This document shows positions 34,676 through 43,300 of a DNA stretch of 64,000 nucleotides, in pieces. Under the pieces are notes generated by a model. It made no database searches. It was not told the origin of the DNA and saw only the letters and a program-made list of their open reading frames with translations. The translations under genes were made by a program, and so were the position numbers. The stretch's first letter is position 1. Each line of letters opens with the position of its first letter. Location of the stretch: the NCBI GenBank assembly GCA_963752815.1, contig CAVVZI010000019.1:1-64000 (forward strand). Direction: 5' to 3'. Source of the DNA: Sva-07 sp963752815. Its GTDB lineage: Bacteria > Actinomycetota > Acidimicrobiia > Acidimicrobiales > Ilumatobacteraceae.

Positions 34676-35680
34676 ATGACCGGCACGTTCAACGCCCTGG
34701 TGCTCCGTGAGAATGGGGAGGATCCGAAAGCTCCCCCGATCGGATCCATCGAGCAACTCACCGATACCGACCTTCCCGCTGGCGACGTCACGATCGACGT
34801 CGACTACTCGTCGCTCAACTACAAAGACGGGCTCGCGCTCACCGGCGCAGGGCGGATCGTGCGGAGTTTTCCGATGGTGCCCGGGATCGATCTGGCCGGC
34901 ACGGTCGTGGCGAGCGAGACACCGGACTATGCGGTCGGCGACGGCGTGATCCTGACGAGTTGGGGGATGGGCGAGCGGTTCTGGGGCGGATACGCCGAGC
35001 GTCAGCGGGTGAGCTCGGAGTTCCTCGTGGCCCTGCCGGCCGGGATGACGAGTCTCGACGCGATGGCGATCGGCACCGCCGGCCTCACGGCGATGCTGTG
35101 CGTCGCAGCGATCGAGGACGCCGGCGTGACCCCGGCGGACGGTCCGGTCATCGTGACGGGGGCGGCGGGTGGTGTCGGATCGTTGAGCGTCGCGTTGCTC
35201 GCCCGGCTCGGTTTCGAGGTCGCCGCGGTGACCGGCCGGCCCGAGACCCACGAGTATCTCGGTCAACTGGGCGCGAGCACGTTCCTCACGCGCGAGGAGA
35301 TGAACGAACCGGCCCGCCCCCTGGAATCGGAGACGTGGGCGGCCGCGGTCGACACCGTCGGCTCGGCGATCCTCGCCAAGGTCATCAGCCAGACGAAGTA
35401 CCACGGCGTCGTCACGGCATGCGGCTTGGCGGCCGGCCCGGACCTGCCCACGACGGTGCTGCCGTTCATCCTGCGCGCGGTCCGCCTGATCGGGATCGAG
35501 GGCGTGATGACGCCGACGCCGACGCGTGTGGCGGCGTGGAAACGTCTCGCCGAACTGCTGCCGTCGGACGTGCTCGCCTCGATGACCGAGGTCATCCCGC
35601 TGAGCGAACTACTCGATCGCGGTCCCAGCATCCTGGCCGGTCAGGTCCGCGGCCGCTGGGTCGTCGACCCGCACCGCTGA
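34676..35680 (+). CDS. MDR-family oxidoreductase, acrylyl-CoA reductase-like
   Basis: A 334-residue NADPH-dependent enoyl/acrylyl-CoA reductase of the AcuI/YhdH group: FNALVLRENGEDPKAPPIGS, LNYKDGLALTGAGRIVRSFP, the MVPGIDLAGTVVASETPDY strand, VIVTGAAGGVGSLSVALLAR and LLPSDVLASMTEVIPLSEL. AcuI converts acryloyl-CoA to propionyl-CoA; close homologues exist with other enoyl substrates. The ATG at 34676 is three codons after an upstream ATG. Its 3' end overlaps the convergent small membrane gene by 40 bp. Confidence 0.85.
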   Translation: MTGTFNALVLRENGEDPKAPPIGSIEQLTDTDLPAGDVTIDVDYSSLNYKDGLALTGAGRIVRSFPMVPGIDLAGTVVASETPDYAVGDGVILTSWGMGERFWGGYAERQRVSSEFLVALPAGMTSLDAMAIGTAGLTAMLCVAAIEDAGVTPADGPVIVTGAAGGVGSLSVALLARLGFEVAAVTGRPETHEYLGQLGASTFLTREEMNEPARPLESETWAAAVDTVGSAILAKVISQTKYHGVVTACGLAAGPDLPTTVLPFILRAVRLIGIEGVMTPTPTRVAAWKRLAELLPSDVLASMTEVIPLSELLDRGPSILAGQVRGRWVVDPHR

Positions 35681-35904
35681 CGCGTCGTCATCCTGTCGGC
35701 TTCGTCGACTGGGGCGGGACGTGATCGGCGGCGGAACATGGTCCACGGCAGCAGGAGCAGGCCGAAGATCAGCGCGATGACGGCGAACCACGGGGCGACG
35801 TCGCCCTCGAGGGGGACCGTGGCGCCGTTGACGACCAGGATGCCGGCGACCAAGGCGATGAGGGCCAGCACGGCCGAGACGGGGTCGAACGGGTGGGAAC
35901 GCAT
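35641..35904 (-). CDS. Small two-helix membrane protein
   Basis: An 87-residue protein with two hydrophobic segments (VSAVLALIALVAGILVV and WFAVIALIFGLLLLPWTMF) ending in a basic, membrane-adjacent RRRSRPAPVDEADR. The GGGAGG motif favours ATG 35904 over an ATG two codons upstream. It starts two bases after the PspC gene's stop, so it is co-translated with it and likely takes part in the same envelope-stress response. No family is recognised. Its 3' end overlaps the convergent AcuI-like gene. Confidence 0.65.
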   Translation of the reverse strand: MRSHPFDPVSAVLALIALVAGILVVNGATVPLEGDVAPWFAVIALIFGLLLLPWTMFRRRSRPAPVDEADRMTTRQRCGSTTQRPRT

Positions 35905-35906
35905 GA

Positions 35907-37208
35907 TCATCCTCCCGTCGTGGGCGTCGGGGCCGGTGGTGCCGCGGTCGGCGTCGGGGCCTCGGGGACGGTCGGGTCGACTCCAACGGACGGAACCACC
36001 GTGTCGCCGACCGGGATGTCGGGCAGCTTCTCCCGAAACTGAGCGTCGGGGTCGTACGTCCGGACGTCGACATCGCCGATCCCCTGGAGGGCGTCGACGA
36101 TCACGTCCGGCGGCCGGTCGGGACCGAGCCGCGTGACGCCGCTGGGGACGACGGTGCCGTTGACGACGAGGTCCCCGTGGTCGCTCTCGCTGCGGATCTC
36201 GATCGACACGTCGTCGGCGACGTTCAGCTCGACCGCACCGATCGCCGCCCGGGCATCGATCGTGAGTGGAGCGTCCGGTGCGCCGTCGACGTGGATCCAG
36301 ATCGAGCCGATCACCGACTCGACCGATTGCGTCCCACCCGGGGTTCCGTCGGTCACGTACAGCGATGTCTCGCCGAAGGCCTCGTCGGCATCGATCCCCA
36401 GGCGGGACATCAGCCCGGCGACGTAGCCCGCGCCGGCAAACAGGAGGGCCGGCACGATGAGCCACCACGCCCGTCCCCGCACGACACCGACGAGCAGACC
36501 GGCACCGCACACGAGCGCCGCGGCGCCGAGCCACTGCTCGGGATGCAGACGGCCGCCGTTGGCCTGGTCGATGAGCGCTCCGATCGCGGCGACGATCAGG
36601 GCGAGCCCGAACGTCGTCCGACCGAGCATCGACGGTTCCCGGCGCCGCCGACGACGGACCGGCCGCCGGCGCGTCGTGGTGTAGATGGCAGGGATCTCGT
36701 CCTGCCCGGAGTCCGTCACCACGGGTGACGGGGTGTGGATACCGTCCGATGGACGTCCGGGTGGTGGCAGCGGGCGCGGTTCGGGAATTCGAGCGGCCGT
36801 GGTGCGGCGCGGCTGCCAGAGGGCGAGCGCGAGCCCGATCAGGAGTATGACCACGACGATGGGTCCGTCGAAGAAGTCGACGTCGCCGCCGGTGATCATG
36901 AGCGGCACCCCGACCACGGCGACCGCGCCACCGATGTAGCGCACCCATCGCAGGCCGGTGCGGTCGGCGCCGAACAGGACGAGCCACGAAGCGAGGTAGA
37001 GCACGATGCCCACGCCACCCGCCAGCGCGAGCAGGACGAACGCGAGGCGCACCCACAGGGCGTCGAGGCCGAGGCAGTCGGCGACGTAGCCGGCAACGCC
37101 GAGGATCACCCGATCGGACGTGTCGTCGATCAGCTCGGTCCGCGTCGTCGGGTCGCCGTCGTCGCCTGAGGCAGGCTCGGGATCGACGACGGTCGAGGGT
37201 GCATCCAT
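35907..37208 (-). CDS. PspC-domain membrane protein with LiaF-like C-terminal domain
   Basis: A 433-residue envelope-stress protein. A PspC domain near the N-terminus (SDRVILGVAGYVADCLGLDA, LWVRLAFVLLALAGGVGIVL) is followed by several membrane helices and a basic linker (RRRPVRRRRRREPS), then a beta-rich C-terminal region (SVIGSIWIHVDGAPDAPLTI, VELNVADDVSIEIRSESDHG) like the domain of LiaF-type inhibitors. ATG 37208 fits the first conserved residues. It is divergent from the PspC-containing histidine kinase, with two matching inverted sites between them, and probably modulates that kinase. Confidence 0.82.
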   Translation of the reverse strand: MDAPSTVVDPEPASGDDGDPTTRTELIDDTSDRVILGVAGYVADCLGLDALWVRLAFVLLALAGGVGIVLYLASWLVLFGADRTGLRWVRYIGGAVAVVGVPLMITGGDVDFFDGPIVVVILLIGLALALWQPRRTTAARIPEPRPLPPPGRPSDGIHTPSPVVTDSGQDEIPAIYTTTRRRPVRRRRRREPSMLGRTTFGLALIVAAIGALIDQANGGRLHPEQWLGAAALVCGAGLLVGVVRGRAWWLIVPALLFAGAGYVAGLMSRLGIDADEAFGETSLYVTDGTPGGTQSVESVIGSIWIHVDGAPDAPLTIDARAAIGAVELNVADDVSIEIRSESDHGDLVVNGTVVPSGVTRLGPDRPPDVIVDALQGIGDVDVRTYDPDAQFREKLPDIPVGDTVVPSVGVDPTVPEAPTPTAAPPAPTPTTGG

Positions 37209-37242
37209 GGCGCCGACGGTACGGAACCGGCGCGCCCCTGTA

Positions 37243-37253
37243 CATCGGGGATG
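37243..37253. promoter_or_regulatory. CATCNNNGATG site, copy 1 (PspC/kinase divergent promoter)
   Basis: CATCGGGGATG at 37243-37253 is a dyad (CATC/GATG arms) and is the exact reverse complement of copy 2 at 37305-37315. Both lie in the 140-bp region between the PspC gene and the kinase, so a response regulator of this locus is the obvious candidate binder. Confidence 0.5.
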
Positions 37254-37304
37254 ACCCCCATTCGACCCTGACCCGCACCCCTCGCAGGACGGGAGGATCC
37301 GGGA

Positions 37305-37315
37305 CATCCCCGATG
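37305..37315. promoter_or_regulatory. CATCNNNGATG site, copy 2 (PspC/kinase divergent promoter)
   Basis: CATCCCCGATG, reverse complement of copy 1, 51 bp away. It overlaps an in-frame ATG at 37313, which makes that ATG a poor candidate start for the kinase. Confidence 0.5.
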
Positions 37316-37348
37316 CCGATCAGGGTGTCGTTGTGCGAGCATGAACAC

Positions 37349-38527
37349 GTGGCACGGCGCGTGGTCAACCTCCCCACGGTGGCGCGCAGCTCCGATCGCG
37401 TGATCACCGGAACGGCCGGTGGCTGGGCCGAACGGTTCGGCGTCGACCCGACCGTCGTGCGTGTGGCACTGGCCCTGCTGACCTTCGTGGCCGGCCTCGG
37501 GGCGCTCCTGTACTGCGCAATGTTCCTGCTGTCGGACGCTCCCGCGTCGGGCAGGGCCGTATCGGCCGGGACTGCGGTCCGTGAGCCGCTCGACCATCGT
37601 CGCGACTACGCCGTCGCCGCGGCGACCGCGGCGATCCTCGTCGCCGCCCGCGACCTCGGCGTGTGGCCCGGTGATCAGATCATGCTGCCCGCGGCAGCGG
37701 TCGCCGTGGGCGTGGCGATCGTCTGGTCGCAAGCCGGACGTGCGGACGGCCTCGCCGGTAGACGCGTGCCGCGGGTCGTCCGTCTCGGGGCGGGCATCGC
37801 GCTGCTGATCGCCGGGGTGGCGTCGTTGGCCGACAAGACGGGCGGCGTCGGGAGCGTCGGGGCCTCGGTGAGCGCGATCGCCATCGTGATCGCCGGGCTG
37901 GCGATGTTCGGTGCCCCCGCGTTGGGGCGCATCCTGCACGACCTCGACGAGGAGCGATCGATGCGCATCCGTGAGGAAGAGATCGCCAGGGTGTCGACGC
38001 ACCTCCACGACTCGGTGCTGCAGTCGTTGGTGCTCATCCAGCGCAGCGACGATCCTCGCCGCATGGTGAGCCTGGCACGGCGCCAGGAGCGCGAGCTGCG
38101 GGCCTGGTTGTACGGGGCCGCGCCCATCGGGGACCCGCAGTCGCTCCACGCGGCGATCGAGGTGCTGACGACCGAACTCGAGGCCGACCACGACATTCGC
38201 ATCGAAGCGGTGATCGTCGGGGACCAGCCGCTCGACGACGCATCCCGCGTCCTGATCGCCGCGCTGCGCGAGGCGCTCGTCAACGCGGCGCGCCACGCCG
38301 AAGTCGACCGCATCGACGTGTTCGTCGAAGCCGACGACACGGAACTGACCGGCTTCGTCCGCGATACCGGGATCGGGTTCGACCCGGCGACGATCCCGCC
38401 GGATCGCCACGGCATCAACGACTCGATCGTCGGGCGCGTGCAACGCTTCGGCGGCACCGCCGTCATCGAGTCCCACGCCGGCACGGGCACGGAGGTCGAG
38501 ATCCGGATCCCGAGGCGGCAGCCATGA
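37349..38527 (+). CDS. Sensor histidine kinase with N-terminal PspC domain
   Basis: A 392-residue kinase if started at GTG 37349. It has a PspC domain (DRVITGTAGGWAERFGVDPT, VVRVALALLTFVAGLGALLY), four to five further membrane helices, then a HisKA_3 dimerisation box (VSTHLHDSVLQSLVLIQR; phospho-acceptor His220) and a HATPase domain (LREALVNAARHA N-box; DTGIGFDP G-box). NarL/LiaS-type kinases sense envelope stress. An ATG at 37313 overlaps an operator-like site and is disfavoured. Its ATGA overlap with the response regulator couples the pair. Confidence 0.88.
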   Translation: MARRVVNLPTVARSSDRVITGTAGGWAERFGVDPTVVRVALALLTFVAGLGALLYCAMFLLSDAPASGRAVSAGTAVREPLDHRRDYAVAAATAAILVAARDLGVWPGDQIMLPAAAVAVGVAIVWSQAGRADGLAGRRVPRVVRLGAGIALLIAGVASLADKTGGVGSVGASVSAIAIVIAGLAMFGAPALGRILHDLDEERSMRIREEEIARVSTHLHDSVLQSLVLIQRSDDPRRMVSLARRQERELRAWLYGAAPIGDPQSLHAAIEVLTTELEADHDIRIEAVIVGDQPLDDASRVLIAALREALVNAARHAEVDRIDVFVEADDTELTGFVRDTGIGFDPATIPPDRHGINDSIVGRVQRFGGTAVIESHAGTGTEVEIRIPRRQP

Positions 38528-39180
38528 CCACCATCCGTGTCGTGCTGGTCGAGGACCACGCACTGTTCCGCGCCGGCGTGCGGCGCGAACTGGCCGATCT
38601 CAACGGTGCCGCGTCCACCATCACGGTGGTCGGCGAGGCCGCCGATCGCGACGAGGCAGTCGAGGTCATCCGAGCGACGCGACCCGACGTCGTACTGCTC
38701 GACGTGCACCTGCCGGGAGGCGGCGGCGACACGGTCATCCGCGCCCTGCGCGACGACGAGATCGACACCAGATTCCTCGCGCTGTCGGTGTCCGACGCCG
38801 CCGAGGACGTGATCGCCGTCGTCCGCGCCGGGGCCCGCGGCTACGTCACCAAGGCGATCACGATCGAAGATCTCCGAGACGCCATCGAACGAGTACATGC
38901 GGGCGATGCCGTGTTCTCACCCCGGCTCGCCGGGTTCGTCCTCGACGCGTTCGCGGGCGACCTGCCGATGCCGGCCGACCCCGAACTCGACCAACTCACC
39001 GAACGCGAACAAGAGGTGCTGCGCCTGATCGCTCGCGGCTACACGTATCGGGAGATCGCCACCCGCCTGCACCTGTCGGTGAAGACGATCGAGAGCCACG
39101 TGTCGTCCGTGCTCCGCAAGCTCCAACTCTCCAACCGCCACCAACTCACCGCCTGGGCCAACGAACGCCGCATCGTCTGA
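38524..39180 (+). CDS. LuxR/NarL-family response regulator
   Basis: A 218-residue two-domain regulator. The receiver domain carries VLVEDHALF acidic residues and the phosphorylation Asp60 in VVLLDVHLPGG, with the switch Lys in GYVTKA. The C-terminal LuxR helix-turn-helix is LTEREQEVLRLIARGYTYRE, IATRLHLSVKTIESHVSSVL. It is translationally coupled to the kinase and is the likely binder of the paired CATCNNNGATG sites upstream. Twelve bp separate its stop from the convergent SDR gene. Confidence 0.93.
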   Translation: MTTIRVVLVEDHALFRAGVRRELADLNGAASTITVVGEAADRDEAVEVIRATRPDVVLLDVHLPGGGGDTVIRALRDDEIDTRFLALSVSDAAEDVIAVVRAGARGYVTKAITIEDLRDAIERVHAGDAVFSPRLAGFVLDAFAGDLPMPADPELDQLTEREQEVLRLIARGYTYREIATRLHLSVKTIESHVSSVLRKLQLSNRHQLTAWANERRIV

Positions 39181-39191
39181 GCGCGCCGGCG

Positions 39192-39944
39192 TCACTGCCC
39201 GATCGGCAGACCACCGTCGACGCGCACGATGGCGCCGGTCGTGAAGCTCGACGCCGGGCTGGCGAGGAACAGGGCGGCGGTGACGATCTCTTCGGGATTG
39301 CCCGGCCGTCCGCTCGCGCTGGGGACGTGCTCGCGGGCCTCCGGCGCCCAGGCGTCGGCGATGTCGGTCAGGAACGGACCCGGTGACAGCGTGTTCACCC
39401 GCACCTTCGGCCCGTACTCGGCGGCGAGCGAGCGGGACATCGCGTTCAGCGCCGCCTTCGCGCTCCCGTACGGGACGACCCCGGGCAGCGGCATCAGCGA
39501 GCCGGACGACGTGACGTTGATGATCACGCCGCCGTCGCCGTCGGCCATGCGCTTGGCGACCTGCGACGCCAGGCGGAACGGGCCCTTGAAGTTGAGGCCG
39601 AGCACACTGTCGAACAGTTGCTCCGTCACCTCGTGGCTCGGCATCGCCGGGCTCATACCGGCGTTGTTCACGAGGATGTCGATCCGTCCGAACTCGGCGT
39701 ACACCGTTTCGATCAGGGCGTCGATCGAGTCCCACTTGGCGGCGTGCACCTGGACCGCCAGGGCCCGCCGGCCGAGGGAACGCACCTCCTCGGCCACGGC
39801 TTCGCAGTTGTCCAGCTTGCGGCTGGCGATGACGCAGTCGGCGCCCCGCTCGGCGAACGCCTTGACCATCTGATAGCCGAGTCCACGGCTCCCGCCGGTG
39901 ACGAGCGCGATCTTTCCGGACAGGTCGAACAATGGATCGGTCAT
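39192..39944 (-). CDS. Short-chain dehydrogenase/reductase
   Basis: A 250-residue classical SDR: GKIALVTGGSRGLGYQMVKA, NNAGMSPAMPSHE, catalytic run VTSSGSLMPLPGVVPYGSAKAA and terminal TTGAIVRVDGGLPIG. It could act as a 3-hydroxyacyl-CoA or alcohol dehydrogenase for the nearby acyl-CoA pathway. The gene starts at ATG 39944 and is on the same strand as the two acyl-CoA synthetases, 87 bp downstream. Substrate unknown. Confidence 0.9.
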   Translation of the reverse strand: MTDPLFDLSGKIALVTGGSRGLGYQMVKAFAERGADCVIASRKLDNCEAVAEEVRSLGRRALAVQVHAAKWDSIDALIETVYAEFGRIDILVNNAGMSPAMPSHEVTEQLFDSVLGLNFKGPFRLASQVAKRMADGDGGVIINVTSSGSLMPLPGVVPYGSAKAALNAMSRSLAAEYGPKVRVNTLSPGPFLTDIADAWAPEAREHVPSASGRPGNPEEIVTAALFLASPASSFTTGAIVRVDGGLPIGQ

Positions 39945-40031
39945 GGTGTCCTCGCAGGCAGCGTCGGTAGGTGGGAACTCGGGTGTCGGGTGAAGACCGG
40001 GCCAGCGTAGGTGCCGCCGCCCGGTCGACGG

Positions 40032-41669
40032 TCAGTCAGGAGTCGGCCCGGTGCCGGCGCGCAACCGGTCCCGCAGGTCGACCTTGCGGACCTTGCCGCT
40101 CGGTGTTCGGGGGAACTCGTCGACGAGCACGATGTGCTCCGGCGTCTTCTGCTTGGCGACGCCGATCGCCGCGAAGTGACGCCGCACCTCGTCGAGGTCG
40201 AGCGACGCACCGTCGCGAAGCTGCACGAACACGGCGACCCGTTCGCCGTACCGTTCGTCCGGGCTCCCGACGGCGGCGGCCTCGATCACGGCCGGGTGCT
40301 GCATCAGGAGGTCCTCCACCTCCTTCGAGGCGATGTTCTCGCCGCCGCGGATGATGACGTCCTTCTTCCGATCGGTGATGGTCAGGAAGCCGTCGTCGTC
40401 GAGTCGTCCGATGTCGCCGGTGCGGAACCAGCCACCGGGCAGGAAGGCGTCGACGTCGAGGGCTGGGTCGGTGTAGCCGATGAAGAGTTCGGGGCCGCGG
40501 CTCACGATCTCGCCGTCGTGCCCGACGGGGACCTCGCGGTCGTCGTCGTCGAGGAGCCGGATCGCGTTGCCGGGGGTGAGCGCCCCGTCGGTCCGGGCTC
40601 GTTTGCCGAGCGGATGCGACGACGTGCCCGTGGTGATCACCGGATGCTCGCTCGATCCATACGCGCGGTAGGCCGGGATGCCGAGATCGTCGGCCCGCTG
40701 CACGAGCGTCTCGGGCACGCTGGCCGCGCCGACCATGTAGTTGCCGAGTGTGGCGAGGCTCGTGCCCTGTCGTTCGGCCTCGTCCATCAGCGACGCGAGG
40801 AAGAACGGCGCGCCGGAGGTGGTGGTGACGCCGTACTCGGCGACGAGGCGGGCGGCGAGCGCCGCGTCCCACATGTCCATCACCACCGACGAGGTGCCGA
40901 GGACGAACATCCGCAGCATCCCGAGCACCCCGGCGATGTGACCCGACGGGAACGCGGCGAGGTTGACCCCACGTCGCTCGCCGAGTGCCCCGGCCGTCGA
41001 GCGGATCTCGGCGATGAGCGTGTTCGCGGTGTGCTGTACGCCCTTCGGCTCAGCGGTGGTTCCCGACGTGTAGATCAACAGGCAGCGGTCGTCGGGGTGC
41101 GTGACCGGCAGTTCGGTGATGGGGGTGTGCGCGGCCAGCCGGGCCCAAGGAATCGATCCGGAGTATCCGGCCGCTGTGCTGGCGTCGGCCTCGGTGGCGA
41201 CCAGCACCACGTGTTCGAGTGCCGGCACGTCGACGAGGGCGTCGAAGCGTTCGCGGTAGTCGATGTTGCGCCACCGATCGGGGAGCACGAGCACGCGTGC
41301 GCCCGATTGGCGGAGGATGAAGCTCACCTCGTGCGGGCCGTAGATGTGGATGATCGGCACGACGGTGGCGCCGAGCATCAGCGCGGCCTGGTACGTGAGC
41401 GCGCCCTCGAGCCAGTTCGGCACCCAGATCGCCACGACGTCACCGGGTCCGACGCCCAGGTCGGCGAGCCCACCGGCGAGGCCGAGGCTCCGTCGGTACA
41501 TCTCGGCGAGGCGGATGGACGACGGGTTCGGGCCACCGACGAAGTGCATCGCCGTGTCCGGAAACGCCTCGGCACCCGACCGCAGATGGTCGGCGATGGT
41601 CTCGGTCCCGTAGAAGCCCTCCCGGTACCAACGCTCGTTCAGTTGCGCCCGGTCGGCGGTCAGGTCCAT
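40032..41669 (-). CDS. AMP-dependent acyl-CoA synthetase
   Basis: A 545-residue adenylate-forming ligase. Diagnostic motifs are LLIYTSGTTAEPKGVQHTA (phosphate-binding), YGSSEHPVITTG, the hinge block GGWFRTGDIGRLDDDGFLTI, ITDRKKDVIIRGGENIASKE and the lid lysine in PSGKVRKVDLRDRL. It activates a fatty or other carboxylic acid as CoA thioester. ATG 41669 overlaps the end of the next upstream ligase gene (41660), so both are probably co-translated. Related to cyclohexanecarboxylate/long-chain-CoA ligases; true substrate unknown. Confidence 0.9.
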   Translation of the reverse strand: MDLTADRAQLNERWYREGFYGTETIADHLRSGAEAFPDTAMHFVGGPNPSSIRLAEMYRRSLGLAGGLADLGVGPGDVVAIWVPNWLEGALTYQAALMLGATVVPIIHIYGPHEVSFILRQSGARVLVLPDRWRNIDYRERFDALVDVPALEHVVLVATEADASTAAGYSGSIPWARLAAHTPITELPVTHPDDRCLLIYTSGTTAEPKGVQHTANTLIAEIRSTAGALGERRGVNLAAFPSGHIAGVLGMLRMFVLGTSSVVMDMWDAALAARLVAEYGVTTTSGAPFFLASLMDEAERQGTSLATLGNYMVGAASVPETLVQRADDLGIPAYRAYGSSEHPVITTGTSSHPLGKRARTDGALTPGNAIRLLDDDDREVPVGHDGEIVSRGPELFIGYTDPALDVDAFLPGGWFRTGDIGRLDDDGFLTITDRKKDVIIRGGENIASKEVEDLLMQHPAVIEAAAVGSPDERYGERVAVFVQLRDGASLDLDEVRRHFAAIGVAKQKTPEHIVLVDEFPRTPSGKVRKVDLRDRLRAGTGPTPD

Positions 41670-43217
41670 GCGGTGTTCGTCGCCGCCACGTACTCGTCAC
41701 GGATCTTGCGCTTGTAGAGCTTGCCGGCCTCGGTCCGCGGGAGGTCGTCGCGGAACTCCCAACGACGCGGCACCTTGTAGCTCGCCAGTCGTTCCTTGCA
41801 GAACGCGATCAGTTCCACTTGGAGCTCGTCGGTCGGCTGCACCCCGGGCTTGAGTTGCACGACGGCGGTGATCGTCTCGCCCCAGTCGGGATCGGGGATG
41901 CCGATCACGCCGGCGTCGGCCACCTTCGGATGCTCCAGCAACGCCGCTTCGATCTCGGCCGGGTAGACGTTGGTGCCGCCCGGTGATGATCATGTCCTTG
42001 GCCCGGTCGGAGATGAACAGGTACCCGTCGCTGTCGAGGTAGCCGATGTCTCCGAGGCTGAACCGCTTGCCCTTGAAGGCGGACTCGGTCTGGTCGGGGT
42101 CGTCGTGGTACGAGAACCCGACGCCGTTGTCCATGTAGATGTTGCCGACCTCGCCGGCGGGCAGCTCGTTGCCGTCGTCGTCGAGCACGAACAGGCGGAC
42201 GCCGCGAACGGCGCGGCCGACGGTGCCGGGCTTCTCCAGCCAGCGGTGCGGTTTGGCGATCGTGGCGGCGCCCTCCATGCCGCCGTAGGTCTCCCAGATG
42301 ACCGGCCCCCACCAGGCCATCATCTGCTCCTTGACCGGGCGCGGGCAGGGGGCGGCGGAGTGGACGATGGCGTGCAGGCTCGACACGTCGTATCGATCGC
42401 GCACGTCCTCGGGGAGCTGCAGCAGCCGATGGAACTGCGTCGGAACCATGTAGCCCGTGCGGACCTTGTACTGCTCGATGAGCTGCAGCGTGCGTTCGGG
42501 TTCGAACTTCGCCATGATCACGAGCGCGTGGCCGACGTGGAGTCCGCCCATGTAGTAGCTGTGCGAGCCGCCGTGGAACATGCCCGTCGACACGAGCATC
42601 GGACCCTCGAACGGGCGGAAGTCGAACGCTCGACCGAACGTCGCACTGTCGTTGGCGATCTGACCGACATCGCCGTCAGGGATCGGTCGGCGGATCCCCT
42701 TGGGCTTGCCGGTGGTGCCCGACGTGTAGACGAACAGTCCGCCCGGTCGTCGGTCGGCTGGGGGAGTGCGCGGCTGCTCGGTGCGAAGGTCCGCCAGTGA
42801 CGGCACACCGGGGATCGTGCCGACCGCGACGACGGCGAGGCCGAGGCCGGCGGCGTCGAGACCGTCGAGGAGGCCGTTGAAGCGTTCGCCGATCACGAGG
42901 ACCTTCGCCCCCGAATGCTCCATGATGGCGGCGAGTTCGTGGGCGGTCAGATGGGTGTTCAGCGGGATGAGGCGCAGCCCCGATTCGTGGGCGGCGAGCG
43001 AGCACTCGATCAGGGTGTTGCCGTTGTCGGCGAGCACCCCGACCGCATCGCCGGCGTGCGCACCGAGCGATCGGAACAGGTTGGCGATCTGGTGGGCGTC
43101 ACCGGCGAGTTCACCGTAGGTCCGGGGACCGTCGGGGCCCTCGAGGATGGCAGGCAGTTCGGGTTGGTCCTCGGCGATCCACCAGAAGCCCAGCCGTCGG
43201 TCCCATGGATTGTCCAT
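41660..43217 (-). pseudogene. AMP-dependent acyl-CoA synthetase, one frameshift
   Basis: About 518 residues if repaired. The first frame carries MDNPWDRRLGFWWIAEDQPE, the phosphate loop FVYTSGTTGKPKGIRRPIP, and YLFISDRAKDMIITG. At about 41978 the frame shifts; the intended continuation GTNVYPAEIEAALLEHPKV appears in the other frame and proceeds to KLYKRKIRDEYVAATNTAW. Removing one C from a CCC run (plus strand) restores a single frame, and the length (3n+1) agrees. The enzyme is the FadD-like CoA ligase upstream of the intact copy at 40032. The start at 43217 is the conserved Met; a divergent acyl-CoA dehydrogenase begins at 43301. Confidence 0.78.
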
Positions 43218-43264
43218 CAGTAAAATACTAACCCATTTAATGTCGACGGCGAAACACCAGCAGT

Positions 43265-43294
43265 TTGGACGGACCATAAATCTTCACCTATTTT
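43265..43294 (+). promoter_or_regulatory. Putative promoter of the acyl-CoA dehydrogenase (short-leader)
   Basis: TTGGAC at 43265-43270 and TATTTT at 43289-43294, 18 bp apart, precede the GTG at 43301 by only six bases, so the transcript is likely leaderless, as is common in actinobacteria. The 83-bp gap to the divergent ligase start is notably A/T-rich. Confidence 0.45.
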
Positions 43295-43300
43295 GGTGGT

